From contig CM061139.1 in assembly GCA_030789695.1 (NCBI GenBank), forward strand, positions 103,896,037 through 103,960,036: a stretch of DNA of 64,000 bases, in the 5' to 3' direction. The notes beneath the pieces were generated by a model. It saw only the letters and a list, made by a program, of their open reading frames with translations. It did no database searches and was not told the origin of the DNA. Below, piece after piece: positions 1 through 13,600 of the stretch. The DNA comes from Scilla litardierei. Its lineage: Eukaryota > Streptophyta > Magnoliopsida > Asparagales > Asparagaceae. The stretch's first letter is position 1; each line of letters begins with the position of its first letter. Position numbers and translations under genes: made by a program.

Positions 1-431
1 TTTAAACTGAGTTGCCATTTTAATAATGCAGTAGAAACTATCTGGGTAATAAGATGTGGTAAAAAACATAGCACTTACTTACTGTTATTAACTTGCATTA
101 TAGGATTAATCATATGCTATATTATTTAACCCAAAAAGATAACTTTATATAACTACTTACTGATGTTAGCCCACTAATAAATTTAGCTTTTATCATAGAC
201 TTTATATTAACACATGCAGTGGTTCATAATCTAATAAGATCATCATCAAATCGTGCTCATTTAAGTGCATACACCCAACTAAACTTCATGCATGTCCCTT
301 ACGCACGTACTGTTACCACTTGCAAGTTGCAACAAACTAATAGGCTAATATTTGATGTTTTAACCAACAGGGTTACAATATTTATACACCCACTATTATA
401 AAATTATAAATCACTTGCAGGGCTTACGTGT
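1..431. other. AT-rich spacer, no gene seen
   Basis: I see no coding region, terminal repeat or RNA gene here. The stretch is AT-rich and ends where the base composition switches abruptly to G-rich. Confidence 0.5.
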
Positions 432-1235
432 TTGCAGGTTCCTTGCAAGAGGTGCGGACGGTGTCAGGGGGTCGAAGGCGCTGCGAGCTCGTGGGAGCGT
501 CAGGCGTTGGTTGCCAGAGCCGTTGAGGAAGGAGGCGCCGGAGAAGGCCAAGGCGAGGGGTCTGCGAGAAGATGGAGGCACAGCTTCGCGTGCGGGTTGC
601 CGGCGGTTGCGAGGGGGTGGCGGAGAGATGGTGGCGACGTGAAGAGTGCCAGGTTTCGACGCCGTTTGGTCGGAGGAAGGGTGAGGGCGGCGGGAGCTGT
701 TGTCGCCGGAGGGAGGCTTGCAGCGGCGGGGAGATCAGACGGGGGTGGCCTGGGTGAGTTGGCGATGCCGCTGGCGAGCTTCAGGTCGGAGGGGAGAAGG
801 AGGCGGGCAGGCGAGGAGACGGCTATCGCTGGGCAGCAACGACCAACGGAGGGGTGGAGGTCAAGGCGGGGCTTGGCGACTGCGTCCGGTGGCTGGAGGG
901 TGAAAGGCGAGGTGGTGTCGGGACGGCTGAGGGCCTGCGGAGGTGATCGGAGCGGGAGAGGCGTGGGAGGATCAACGGCGAAGTTGCTGTCAGTGCTGGT
1001 TGGCCTGGGGTACTCGAAACACCGGTGGGCTGAGGGTGAAGAGGGCTTGGGGATGGGGGAGAGATTTGTTGCTATGGGTTTGTTTGGAAAAAGAGAAGTA
1101 ACAGGTTATATTCTTGCGCCCAAGCTGTGGAAGAGATATACGTGGGATGAGTTGGTTGAGATCTCAAGTAGTGGAAGGAGAGGGTTGTTGCGACGTGATG
1201 GGACGAGGCCACCTGCATGCGGAATGACAGGGTGA
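432..1235 (+). other. G-rich segment with an open frame, probably non-coding
   Basis: An 804-nt open frame (267 codons) lies in a strongly G-rich strand, and overlapping open frames exist in the other plus frames. The translation is Gly/Arg/Ala-rich with no recognisable domain, signal peptide or membrane segment. Openness in several frames is what low T and A content alone would produce. The segment is sharply bounded by AT-rich DNA on both sides, so it may be a captured or transposon-borne fragment. I do not call it a gene. Confidence 0.3.
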
Positions 1236-1989
1236 CGTGGGGGGTTTGGGGAGGCCAGTTAGGATTTGATATGTATTGGTTTTAGATTTTTATTATTATT
1301 AAAACTAGTAAAAAATAAGACTCTCCTTTTAAATCAACATGCAGCACTTGTAGCCTGTAGGGGCTAACGATGGGATTAGTTAAACTCAAGTTTATTTTAA
1401 GAAAAACAAAACGCACAGAAAACACCACAGGACCATTCGAATTAAAAATTAATAGTAATAAAATGTTTTTAATAATAAGAAGTGTTGTGCTGGGTGGTCT
1501 ATAGAAATCCAAAAAAATAAAAAGAAAATACTGGGGTGATCGCGCCTCCGAGAGGATTGTGAATACTGGGTCCACTCGCGAGTCCAAACTACGAAAAACA
1601 ATAATTAAAATTAAACATGAGAATACACATACGATAAAGAGATACGTACCAAAAATGTACGTTCGGAAAGCGGCCGTTACATATATAATCAACCATGTCC
1701 AAAAATTTGAATTTAAATTAAAATCAAAGTTTTAACTCAAAAATATATGCCTAAGGAAAATATATATTAGGCCATTTATTTCCTTCTTTAATTTGTATTA
1801 AAACACCCAAAAAAACAGGCCCAAAAAAGAAAAGCGCAACTTCCTTTAAAAAAATTCGGATTTCTCCCTTTTGCGGGCTGAAGCTCGCTGACTACCACGG
1901 GCTTCAGCCCGCTGTTCTGGCGCATGCTTCAACCAGTTGAGCTTAGAGAAAAATTAAAAAAAATTAGGTGGGCCGGCCCTAATGGGAAA
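1236..1989. other. AT-rich stretch without a supported gene
   Basis: AT-rich and A-run-rich on the plus strand. A minus-strand open frame at 1282-1692 translates to hydrophobic low-complexity sequence with no recognisable family. The stretch lies on the internal side of the copia LTR/PBS junction at 2490-2501, so it may be decayed internal retroelement DNA. Confidence 0.35.
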
Positions 1990-2500
1990 AAACCCTAGGC
2001 TAGTGTATTGTGCGGCGGCAGTTGTGGCCGCCGTCGCCGCTGCCACCCGGTTTCTGCATGGGTCTGGCGACTGACGACCACCACCCATCTAATTAATTTT
2101 TTTAACCCGCAAAAATCCCTAAGAGGGGTTGTGCGGTGGCTATGGCCTCCGTTGCTACCTAGCGGCCCACTGGGTCTATGGGGTTCAGCGGCCAACAGCC
2201 ACCACCTCTCCTCTTAATTTTTTTTAAAAAGAAAACAAAAAAACCTTTTTAGGGTTTAGCGACGGTTGTGGCTGCCGCCACCGCCCCCTCCCCTGGCATG
2301 TGACACTATGGGGACTGGCAGCCGATGGCCATTACCCCCTCTCGGGGTCCGGCGGCCGTCCCTCTAGGGTTTATTTTTTTTAAATTCGGAAAAATAAACC
2401 AAAATGCATAAAAACTGATTTTTGATCCAAAACATTACCCAAAAATTTCGACGGAATTATTGATATCATAGATCTAACATAAGGAGACTCTGATACCACT
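1990..2500 (-). mobile_element. Copia-like 5' leader remnant with GC-rich blocks and PBS
   Basis: GC-rich blocks (1990-2215, 2255-2370) rich in GCCGCC-type triplets alternate with T-rich blocks. The stretch ends at 2487-2498 in the reverse complement of a TGGTATCAGAG primer-binding site (initiator Met tRNA), followed at 2501 by TGTTGGGAC, an LTR terminus. Read on the minus strand this is LTR, PBS, leader, the order expected for a copia 5' end. Another copia element in the window (8760-15416) also has a GC-rich block between its 5' LTR and gag. No gag is recognisable further left. Confidence 0.5.
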
Positions 2501-2896
2501 TGTTGGGACTAAATCTAAATTATAATACGAAAACCATCGGTAATAATCTAGATTAATCATCTCAAATCTACGAGAAATAATATGAAACTTAAATGCGAAA
2601 GCGTATCAGAATCCATAGCGCTTAGATCTAAAATTCGGAAAAATAAACCTAAAAACCTAAAAACTGAATTTTGATCGAAAAAATTACCCAAAAAATCCAA
2701 ATTTTTTTTTACAATAAGTGGAATTATTGATCTCATAGATCAAACAAGATGAGGCTCCGATACCACTTATTGGGACTATATCTAAATTATTATACGAAAA
2801 CCATCACTGATAATCTAGATTAATCATGTCAATGCTATGAGAATAATCTGAAACTTAAATGCGGAAGCGTACCTGAATCCATAGCGCTTAGATCTT
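2384..2896. repeat. Tandem duplication of about 250-270 bp across an LTR/leader boundary
   Basis: The order ATTCGGAAAAATAAACC, GGAATTATTGAT, GATACCACTT, TTGGGACTA, GCGCTTAGATCT occurs twice, starting at 2384 and 2633. The first LTR part (2501-2629) stops after 129 bp and the leader restarts. The second copy continues into a full-length LTR. The copies have diverged by substitutions and by the length of a T-run. Confidence 0.65.
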
Positions 2897-3242
2897 TATA
2901 TCTGTGTGGTTGGCCTTCCAGATCTATATGAATCTCCTAGAGAAATCCTTTAGCTTTTCTTTTGCTCTAATTTGTCGATGGGATGCCGAAAAGAAGGCTC
3001 TTCGTTCATGTTATCTGGGGACCATGACCACCCATAGGCTATTGGGTTTCCATTTTAGCCCATCATTAAAACAGAAAGCTCATAAATCTCTACACATTAA
3101 AGGCACACATCCTAACCGATACATTAAATCACATTTAACCGAATAACTTATTAGATCACTTTATAGAGCTTAACTTAATATGACATCACGCATTACATAA
3201 TTATTTTATATATAATCCTAACGTTGGATTAATGATCCAACA
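2768..3242 (-). repeat. Copia-like LTR (475 bp), minus orientation
   Basis: The left end TATTGGGAC is a mutated TGTTGGGAC (the intact form is at 2501) and directly follows a PBS-like CCGATACCA. The right end is GATCCAACA, so the termini form a TGTTGG/CCAACA inverted pair. The PBS on the left places the element body to the left, hence minus orientation. No second intact LTR of this family was found, so this is a truncated element. Confidence 0.55.
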
Positions 3243-3960
3243 ACGCAGACTGCGCACAACCGTATTATATATCTGTACGACCATGCTGAAGTGCAGAAAT
3301 TCGAAAAATTCCAGAATTCGAACTTTAATCTGGACTGTTGATCTGTTTTGATATTAAACGTATGGACACGATTTAAAATGCCATCTTCTGCCCTAGGAAA
3401 GACTCCTATGCTATAAATACCCTAGAGATTCATCTTTTTGACGGCACGAAGAGAAACGATAGAAGAATTCTTTGTGTTTTCTTGAGCAAAGCCGATCTTT
3501 TGCCGGTGACAAAAGATGAAAGAGCTTTTGGTGCGACTACGAACTTTGGGAGAGGATGCAGTCCTTACTCTAGAGTTTCTGGTAAGATCTATCCAACTGT
3601 TGTGTGCATGAGACATTGTAATTGTTAGAGTGCTAGAATTATTTTGTCGAGACGGTTTACTTATTGTTTGGAGGGGATCTTAAGTATTCGGTATATTGTC
3701 TGAGTTATCATCTCTCTGCTTTAGTGGAAACCGTGACAACGGAAGACTGGACGTAGGTCATATATTGGGCCTAACCAGTATAAATCCTTGTCTCTATGTG
3801 TGATTGCTTGGTTTTGATTCTGGTGTATTGCTTATGCTTTTTATGATTCTTTCAAGATCCTAACTCTTCGTTGATTTAGTTGGCGACACTTTATCTATCT
3901 ATTCCGATGTGCACACTTTGGTGTTGAACTGTTGATTGGTATTTTATCAGATTACCAACA
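3243..3960 (+). repeat. LTR-like fragment, plus orientation, with TATA box
   Basis: A TATA-like CTATAAATACC lies near 3410, followed by a T-rich transcribed-leader-like region and the terminal ATTACCAACA at 3960. TATA placement and the CCAACA end resemble the 3' half of a plant copia LTR. No PBS or gag follows, so it would be a solo or truncated LTR. The left boundary is uncertain: a palindrome around CCAACG/GTTGG at 3222-3245 could be its start or the end of the neighbouring LTR. Confidence 0.4.
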
Positions 3961-4656
3961 ATGTACTGGTACATGAATTAATAGTTTTAGAAGCGTACAT
4001 ATTTTGCGTCATATCAAGCCTATGTAATTTTGTGTGAGAGATGTCTATAAGCTTGACGAAGGAGGACACCACACGAGCCGTTTTCAATCCTGATGATTTT
4101 CTTGCAGCAGTCGGCATATTAGTGGGGGCTCAAAACTAATATATGACACGACGCTTCACGAATTATTGAGCGGTCGATTCTAAGCGTACCTTACGGATGA
4201 CGCTGATAGAGCTTTACGGTGTTTGCACATACTGGGGCCATCACTTCACTTGCATGCATAATGTGGCATGTAATGCGGCATCATGTGCTTGTGGGCTCAG
4301 CCTCTAGCTACCGTTAACTAACAACAATGACGTCCAATTTGATATTTACCTCATCTTCATGCAAAAATCCTAACAAATAAAGGACACAATTTGATTTTCA
4401 CTACCACCGACTTGACCACAAAATTTTATTTTCCTACCGGGAAAAAATCGCCTGCTGGCATCAGAGTGTGCCTTGCCTCGCTGCCCACCATCGCGGTTGC
4501 CCAACCGGCCACGACAACCGTCCGCTGGTGGGCCCACCTCGCTGACGTGGGGACACTCAAAAGTTATCGCATTCCCTCCATCCTCTCTCAGCGACACAGC
4601 GCAATCACCCACCCATCTATCGCTCTCCAGCCAAAAACATAACAGAACTCAACAAG
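3961..4656 (+). promoter_or_regulatory. Upstream region and 5' UTR of MRS2
   Basis: This is the roughly 700 bp between the LTR-like fragment and the MRS2 start codon. ACGT-core motifs are present (TGACGTCC near 4328, TGACGTGG near 4551), as bound by plant bZIP factors. The last 100 bp are C/T-rich, like many plant 5' UTRs. I see no convincing TATA box at a fixed distance from the ATG. Confidence 0.4.
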
Positions 4657-7600
4657 ATGAGGCCCTTCGCCGGATCCGGATCCGCCTCTCGACCACCCGC
4701 CCCAAAACCAGAACACGAGCCCGAACCGGCAGCCCCCCGAGTCTCGGTCGGCCCGAGAAAGAAGGGAATCGGAGCCCGGTCATGGCTGGTGGTCGACTCG
4801 ACGGGGCAGGCCGAGGTGGTCGAGGCAGGGAAGCACTCCATTATGAGGCGGACCGGGCTGCCGGGTCGCGACCTTCGTATCCTCGACCCGTTACTCTCCT
4901 ACCCGTCCACCGTCCTCGGTCGGGAGAGAGCTATCGTGATCAACCTCGAGCACATAAAGGCAATTATCACCGCCCATGAGGTCCTGCTCCTCAATTTCAA
5001 GGATCCCTCTGTTTCTCCCTTTGTTCATGAGCTCCAGCGTCGAATCCAACTCCATCATCATCAGGTAAACTTTCGGTTAAACCTGCAAAAAACAATTTTG
5101 TGTGCCAACTGTAATTTTCTCTTTGCCAAGAGGGAAGAGAGAACTGGAATTAATATAGAAGCAGACGTGAAGCCCAATAAATTAAGGGATCTACCGTTCG
5201 AGTTCGTGGCGTTGGAGGCCTGTTTAGAGGCTGCTTGCAGTTGTTTAGAGAATGAGGTTAGCGGGTAGTTAATTACGCTTAAAATTATTGCCACATTTGG
5301 TAGGTATTTCATGTTTAGTACTGTTGTATTTGTTTGATCATGAATCAGGCAACGACATTGGAGAAGGAAGCGCATCCGGCGTTGGATAAGCTGACGTCGA
5401 AGATAAGCACGCTCAATTTGGAGCATGTCCGACAGATCAAGAGCCGGTTGGTTGCAATCTCCGGTCGGGTTCAAAAGGTCCGTCGTCTTTTACACGGTTT
5501 GGTTCACTAAACTGCAGTTTGGTGTAGTTTGGTGTGGTGTTTCTATTCATTTGCACGAAGCTGAGGTTCGGGCGCCCTCAAACCTTACAAAATTGAGGTT
5601 TATCGAAATCCAATTAGATTGGATTTTCACCAAATGAAAGGAACCCTCGGTTTTCAAACTGAGAGGAATGTGATACAGCATTGGGCCGGCCCAATGATCA
5701 CTCGGTTGTTTATTTGAGCGGACATGCCCAAAAGCCCAGTAGAGACCGGAGACCCTCGCGTGACGCCAACCTTTTCTCATTTTCAATAAACAAGGATGTG
5801 CGTTTGTTATCTTTACGAGAATGTGGATGCTTAATTTTGGTTCACATGTTTTCTGGCCACTCTTCCCTACTGCTATTGGGTAATGTTTAGCGTGTCTCAT
5901 TTCATTGTAGGTCAGGGATGAGCTTGAACAACTGCTAGACGACGACGGTGATATGGCCGAAATGTATTTGACAGAGAAATTGATGCAGCAACATGTCGAT
6001 GTCAGATCTTATTCACATTCTTCTGTGAATAATGAAGATGTAGAAGACATGGATGATGAAAGGTAATCGATCGGTCTCTTCCAGCGTCAAGATGTGTTTG
6101 TTTTTGGCCTTCTCCAATATTAAAATCATACATGTCTTTTGCTTTTTGAGATGAGTTATATGAAGATCTTTGATATCAGTGTCTTTGATCTCATGACTTC
6201 CAGAACTGCTGATATTTCGTCCGAGGAAATGTACGTGCACCATGATTTTGATACCAATTCCCAGAATGGTGGGGATCGCGTGCACATGTTGTCGAGGCTG
6301 GACAGTAATGAGGATGGCCATGGAGGCAGGACTTGCAGCACAAAAAGTGGGAGTAAACGTCTTGACATCGGAGAGCTTGAAATGCTTTTGGAGGCTTACT
6401 TTGTACAGATAGACAGCACGTTGAACAACCTCTCTGCGGTATGTTGCTTCTAAACTTGACGCTGGTTTTCGTCTCACGGCTATGAAATTCTAATAAACAT
6501 AGAGTCCTTTATGAAATGTTATAAATAGGCTTAAATTTTGCAGTAAATAAATTTGGCCAGTCATTTAACCTAACAATATGTTCAACATTTGAGCCTTTCG
6601 GAATAAGTACATTGTTCATACTTTAATTGCACACAATCCCTTGAGATTAGATATTGTTACTAGCAATAGAATTTGTTCCTCAATTATGTCTATATTATCT
6701 ATAGGCATCCTCTCGTTATGGCGTATTCATGGTAAATATGTATGTGAAGGAGTCATGCTCTTCAACATATGTAGGGAAAGGCCTTGATCAACATCTTCGT
6801 TAAACTGTCATATCCTTTATGCTTGCTGACGTGCTCACACATTTGGCTTTCCATGATGCAATAAGGATATTGCATCTACTTGGTAGTTTTATGTACTGAA
6901 AAGTTTTATATTTTCTTTCAATTGTTTTTTGATTTAGAAGAAATAAAAAGGTTAAATATTTTGAATAGAAGCTTTCAGTGAACAAGTTGGTAAGAGGACT
7001 AGCTTGGGAAATATCACCAGTTCCCTGGAAGTGTAAGCTAAAAGAAGAAACCCCTCCACTGACCCAGTAAGGCAGAACTCCATCATTGCCTCCTGCATTA
7101 TTTCATACATAAAGTGAGATGTAGAACATTTTCTATCGCTTATTAAACGCTAAGCCTGTCAAGATTGTATTAGATGGGAAAAGGGTATGTGCTTCCTCAC
7201 CTAGATATTTCCCTTGATATATGCATGAATTTTGAATTTATTTCGAGAGAGGCGGGCAGCGATAGAAGCATAATCATTTTTCAAGCAGAAAGGGTTGTAG
7301 TCTATTGCCGCTTAGCGCTGAAAATCGGAATTAAGATTTGTTTCGTAAATGTACTGTCAACTGAGAAGGATCGAATTCAAAGTATAATTTCAAATATTCA
7401 TGACAGTGAAGCATTGTGAAGAAGCCATGCATCTGCTTAAGGCAATTCATTTTTGGCAAATGTTAGCAATCCTTTAAACTAAAAGTAGCAGCGGCTGACA
7501 GCCAAAACACAACTAAGAAGTATGCCGAAAATAGATAAAGTACTCGTGACCTAGCACAAACTGATCAAGCTACATGGCTTGACTGATGGCCAATGTATCA

Positions 7601-10600
7601 GGTTACATGATGATGACCCTTGTAGCAAATCAAAGGTATAAAAAGCATTGCAGATCAACTAAACAGTTGAATAAAAGTCAAACCAGAATCTCCCTGCAAA
7701 CCTGAAATGAAATTGCAAAAAGCAGGAAATAAAGCAAATAAAGAGTATTTCTACTCTTCAAGCAAATATCAAAGATGGAAGAACAGTAAAAAGCTTCAGC
7801 GGAATAAAGAATAAGTTTGATATGTTCAGGACTTGTTATAACTCGCATTCATCTATTAAATAGGAGCCAAAACGTGTTTTACCTGCATTTGGCTAACCGT
7901 TTGCTCACTTTCTTCACATCTGACCCTCATATGCCCCGCTAGTCGTATCGAATGTCTTGTGATCCTTTTTTCATCACAACTTTTCATCGGTCATATATTT
8001 TGTCCAGAACCCTTTGTCTTCATTACAATGTGCCGTAATCCATACACAAAACACATATGTCAATTTCGGCATCAACATGTCCAGCCACATTACTATTACA
8101 CCAAGCTTTGCGTAATACAATATTTTGCCTTTTGTTTTGGGGGGTGGGGGACGGTTTAGCCTATTGGAATCTTTACTTGGAACTAGTAGAATGTTAGACT
8201 CCTGTCTGTGTTTAACATGTACTATTTCGTGTTAGTCATCACTAATACTGGAACTACAATGAAATCTAACTGAAAATAGTAGTTCCAACTTCCAACCTTA
8301 AAAATGTTTCACCTTGTTGAATGGAACCAAAATTGAAAACCAAAACTACCAACCAGCCTCTAACTAATCTCCCACACCTCTTTTCTCCTTTTTCACAACA
8401 GCTGTGTTCTTCAGATGATGAAGAAAATAAGCCACAAAGATTAAACAAACCCTTCATTCTCCATCTCATCTCAACACCATACGACCCCACTTTTAGCAAT
8501 TTTGTCCTCCCTTCGAGATTGATCTCCTTTAGTGTGTTCCTACCATAAACCTCCTGCATGAAATTGAGACATTATTTATAATATTTAAAATTGTTGCTGC
8601 CTTATCTTTATTTTATTTTGTCTCTGATGATTATGATTTATCCATTTTTTATTTAAATTACTACTGATAGAATAGTTGTTTAATTACAAACTAATTGTTG
8701 TTTAATTACAAACTAATGTCAATAATTATTTATTAAGATTATTTTAATATCATCAAGCCTGTTGTGAAGGTGGCAGCTACGGAACCTGTAACCATATATT
8801 TATAAGAAAATATTACATAACGGGTGGATACCCTAATTCTAAGTGGGCTCCACATGGGCCTACAAAAACTCATTCATAACACTTTCCCTTATCCATCCAT
8901 CATTGTAAGCTTGGTATATGAATGCTTCGGGATTCATAGAGCTTATCTGATCATGATGATATGGATACTTCTGGATCTTAAGTTAGGAGATCTTGCCCCG
9001 TTAAAACCTTTGGCTATGGAAAACACAGTGTGAAAAACCAATAGCTAAGAAAAAAGAGTACAAGTCTCCTTAACTTCCCCCTGATCGGTGGATATTACTG
9101 GGGTGGATACTTCTGGATCCAGAGTTAATGTGGTTCTCATTAAATCATTTGGTTATGAAAAACCCAGTGAAAAAACCAATAGCTAAGAAAAAAGAGTACA
9201 ACCAACATTAACTTACCCTGTTGTGTACAAGCTTCAGGCTTGTAAGTCTCTCAAATGTCTCATCCTAATCTCTTTTACAAGATTTCTAAAAGTACCGAGG
9301 TAGTGCTTTTGTAAATAGATCTGCCAAGTTGCAAGACTGGATTTGCTGAATGTCGATCTATTTGTCTTCTTATAGTTCGTGCGTCCAGAAAAGCTTGGGG
9401 GAGATGTGTTTTGTCCTGTCACCCTTGATGTAGCCACCTCGTAGTTGAGCTATGCAGGCTGCATTGTCTTCGAACATGGTGGTTGGTTCATGGTCGTCCG
9501 TCTTTAGCCGGTCGTCACTAGGATGTGGTGAATGACTGAACGTAGCCAAAAACATTCTCTGCTAGCTTCATGGATCGCAATGAGTTCAGAGTGATTTGAT
9601 GAGGTTGCTGACGTGGTCTGCTTCACGGATCTCCATGAAATGGTCGTCCCACCGTAGGTGAATACGAACCCAGTCTGGGACTTTTCGGTGTGGGGATCTG
9701 ATCTGTATCATGCATCTGCATAACCAATTAAGTTGGAGGATATACCTTTCTGGTAATATATCGATTGACCCTTGGAAGTAGTGCAGAAGGTGATTCACTC
9801 AGTTCCAATGACGCTTTGTGGGCGCTGAACTGTATCTGGCTGGTAGGTTTACTGCGAAAGCTATATCGGTACGCGTGCATTTTGCCAGATAGAGGAGTGC
9901 TATAATGGCACTTATGTAAGGTACTTCTGGACCAAGTGTTTCATCCCCCTCTTTCAGCGGACGGAAGGGGTCTTTGTTAACATCCAATGATCTGACAACC
10001 ATCGGTATACTCAGCGGGTGACATTTGTCCATTTGGAAATCTTCAGCAGTTTCCGTGTATAAGTGGATTGATGTAACATGATTCCTTCACTGAGGTGTTC
10101 TATTTGTAAGCCAAGGCAGTATTTGGTTTTGCCGGTTTTGCCTAGGTCTTTCATCTCAAAAGTCATTGTAAGGCTTTTAGATATCTCAGATATCTCTTCG
10201 AGAGATCCTATGAGATTTCAATCATCTATGTAGACGGCAATAATTACAAATCATGTTCCCTCTGCTCTTGTAAAGATGCAAGTGCAGACTTCATTATTGG
10301 TGAATCCTTGTTGTACAAGGAATTCACTGAGTCTGTTATACTACATTCTTTTCGATTATTTTAGACCATATAGTGATCTTTGGAGTTTGACAGAATAGAC
10401 ATCCCGAGGTCTATTTATCATTTTTGTTGGTAATTTATAACCATCCGGAAGCTACATATAGATATCTTTATCTATATTACCGTATAGGTATGCAGTTACA
10501 ACGTCCATGAGCTGTATATCTAGGCCTTTCGTAGCTGTTAAGCTTATTATAAATCTGAAATTGATCGCAAACATGACCGTGGAATATGTTTCTTCATAAT

Positions 10601-13600
10601 ATATTCCCGGTCGTTGAAAAAACCATGTGCTAGAAGGCGTGCTTTGTAGCATACGATCTGATTATTTTCATTTTTTCTTACGAATATCCATTTATAGCCC
10701 ACAGGTTTTACACCTTTTGGTGTTGGAACTACTGGTCCGAATACTTTGCGTTTCAAGAGTGAGTCAAGCTCTACTCCTATTTCCTCGTTCTATTTTGGCC
10801 AATCCTCTCTGCGTTTACATTCTGCTAGAGAGTGTGTGTCGATATCATCGTCGTATTTAGTGACGTGATTAGCAATATCGAACACAAAGTCGTCATCGAT
10901 GACAGTGCTTTTTCTGTCCAGTATTTCCCCAGTACATACATAATTTTATGATATTTCTCCTATGTTTTTCCTCTTCTGGGGAATTGAGGAGGGGAGATGT
11001 ATTTGAGCTGAGCTCAGCATCCTGTGGTGGTATCGTTACATTTTCTCTGAGAGTTTTTCTCTTTCGAGGGAACTTATCCTTGGAGCCTGAGGGTTGTCCT
11101 CTCTTTTGTTGAGGTACGGCCGCTTCTGTTGTAGGTGGATTGCATCCATCTCTGGGTATGTCAATCCTAGCTGGCGTGTTTACAGCAGGGACGTATGATC
11201 TGACAATCTTCTGGTTGTCAGTGAATTTGTACGGTAGTATGTGAATAGTGTTTTGTATTTATATGACCTTTAGGATCTCATACTCACATTGGTTTGTACG
11301 TGGATCAAAGTGGGATAAAGTCTTGGTATTCCATGAAATGGTCTCTGAAGCTTCAGGCTTCTTAGAATTTAAACCTGTTTGGAAAAAGTATTTTCGTCAA
11401 ACTCACAGTCTTCAAGACGTGCCTTGAAAGCATCCCCCGTTAGGGGTTTCAGGTATCTGATGATCGATGGTGAGTCGAACCCTACATAGATTCCTAGACG
11501 ACATTGAGGACCCATCTTTGTCCTCTGTGGTGGTGCAATGGGGATGTAGACTGCGCATCCAAATGTCCTCAAGTGAGAGATATTTGGTGGAGATCCATAT
11601 GCGAGTTACATCGGAGAATAAGTTTGACTACCAGATGGTCTTATCCTTATTAGTGATGCAGCATGCAAGATTGCATGTCCCCATGCAGTCACAGGCAACT
11701 GAGATTGCATTAGCAATGGACGAGCGATCCACTGTAGTCTCTTTATAAGAGATTTAGCTAACTCATTCTAGGTGTGAACATGAGCTACGAGATGTTCAAC
11801 GTCAATGCCAGTTGCTTGGCAGTAGTCTTAATCTGGTTGTCTGGAAAATGTGCCCACAACTTAATGATTTGTGCCAGTAGCTTTGCAAAGGCTACGTTGC
11901 GGGGGACAGTAGGCACACATATGACCATTTAGAAGATGCGTCTATTAGTAACATAAAGTACCGAAATGGGCCACTTGAGGGGTGAATAGGCCCACAAATG
12001 TCTCCATATATTCTTTCCAGGAAGCTGCAAGACTCTGAGTCCACTTTAAGTAGAGATCATCAGTTTTCCTTTGTAACAAGGAGGACAAGGAAAATCACAC
12101 TTTTGAAGTAACTTCAGGTTCTTTAAATCATGTCTACGGGACTGGGATATGATGCAGTGCATCATTGCCAATCTGGGGTGTCCGAGTCTGTTATACTAGA
12201 GTAAGAATTTTGGTTGATTTTTGCACTTCTGTTGCTCAGTTATATTAGCTTCTATTGCTCGAATTGTTGTATGGTAGAGACCCGACGGGAGTCCCTCGAA
12301 ACGCTCAACGATGGTTTTAACATCGTTTTTAGAGTCGTTACATACATGTATCGATTATTATGTTTGTCCACCGTTTCTAGGCGGTATCCATTTAGACGGA
12401 TGTCTCTGAAACTTAGTAAGTTTTTATTCGAGCTTGGAGAGAATAAAGCATCTTTTATTGAGATTTGTGTATTATTTAAGAGCAAGATATTTGCTTCCCC
12501 TGATCCTTCTATTATACTTGATGGTCCGGAAATAGTATTTACGGTGACATCATAGTTATTGATGCTGTGAAAAAAAGCTAATGTCGTGAAGGATTGTGTG
12601 CCTAGAAGTACTGTCCACTAGGTATTTATTATCCATATATAGCAAGAAAGAGAAAAAATGTGTAGCAATATAAGGCATAATAAACTAATTTCATTTATGA
12701 CATAGTCTGGAAATAAAGCAACATGCTAAGCAAAAAAAGCAAACATATAGAAAGGAAATTGTTTTCAACTACATTCAGTTTGCAGAAAGAGATAAAATGA
12801 AGTATCAGTCTAGGAGGTCATCGTTCGAGAAATCGTCGGCAATGAACCGAGTTGGAACCAGGTCTTCTTTTTCCACCAGGTTTGTTTCAGCATTAGGCTT
12901 CTGACTAGCTTGGTACAAATCCTGAAGGTGGCATGGAGTACGATAATTTTTGGACCAGTGGACAGTCATGCCACATCTGTGGAATTTGTCTTTTCACTCT
13001 TTCCTGGGGGCAGATGTCTGGCCGGTGTTCTTCTTCTTTCATCCAGTTTTCTTTTTTCCCTCATTGTTGTTCTGTTGTGGGGGACCTCTGGCCTGCTTCT
13101 TCATTGCTTTTTTCATTCGGGGGTTTGCTTTTGAATTTGTTCTTCTTTTTCGGGGAAGAGACATTTTGTGCTTTAGGCGCATGTGCAATACCAGTAGGGT
13201 GCAAGTTATGGGTGGCCAGCATAAGATCTCTATTCTTTTCTGTCATCAGAACACATGCGAGAAGTTCTGAGTATTTCGTGAATTTTCGTTCACGATACTG
13301 TTACATGAGGATAACATCCTTCGCATGGAAGGATGTGTAAGTCTTCTCCAACATGTGTTCCTCCATGTCTATTTCACCACACAACTTCAGGCGTGAGGTG
13401 ATACTGAGTATGCCGAGTTGTACTTGGCAATGGACTTGAAGTCCTGTAGTATGAGGTTTTCCCATTCGTAGCGCGCTTGAGGAAGGATAACATCTTTTTG
13501 ATGTTTGTATCGACCCTCGAGTGCAGACCATAACTCGTATGAATCTTCCACTGTGAGATATTCGGCCTTCAGGGTCCGATCAATATGGCGTCTGATGTAG

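Noticed and set aside
4390..4642. Short open frame just upstream of MRS2 as a separate gene or upstream ORF
   Set aside because: No recognisable protein similarity; the region is better explained as promoter and 5' UTR. An upstream-ORF role cannot be excluded without the transcript start.
5065..5268. Reading MRS2 straight through to a stop at 5268 as a 203-residue protein
   Set aside because: Conserved MRS2 sequence continues in exons 3-6 with consistent GT-AG sites and phases; the read-through ends in intron 2.
12910..13340. Plus-strand open frames up to 135 codons with hydrophobic translations
   Set aside because: They lie antisense to the copia gag remnant, whose minus-strand translation shows real gag motifs.
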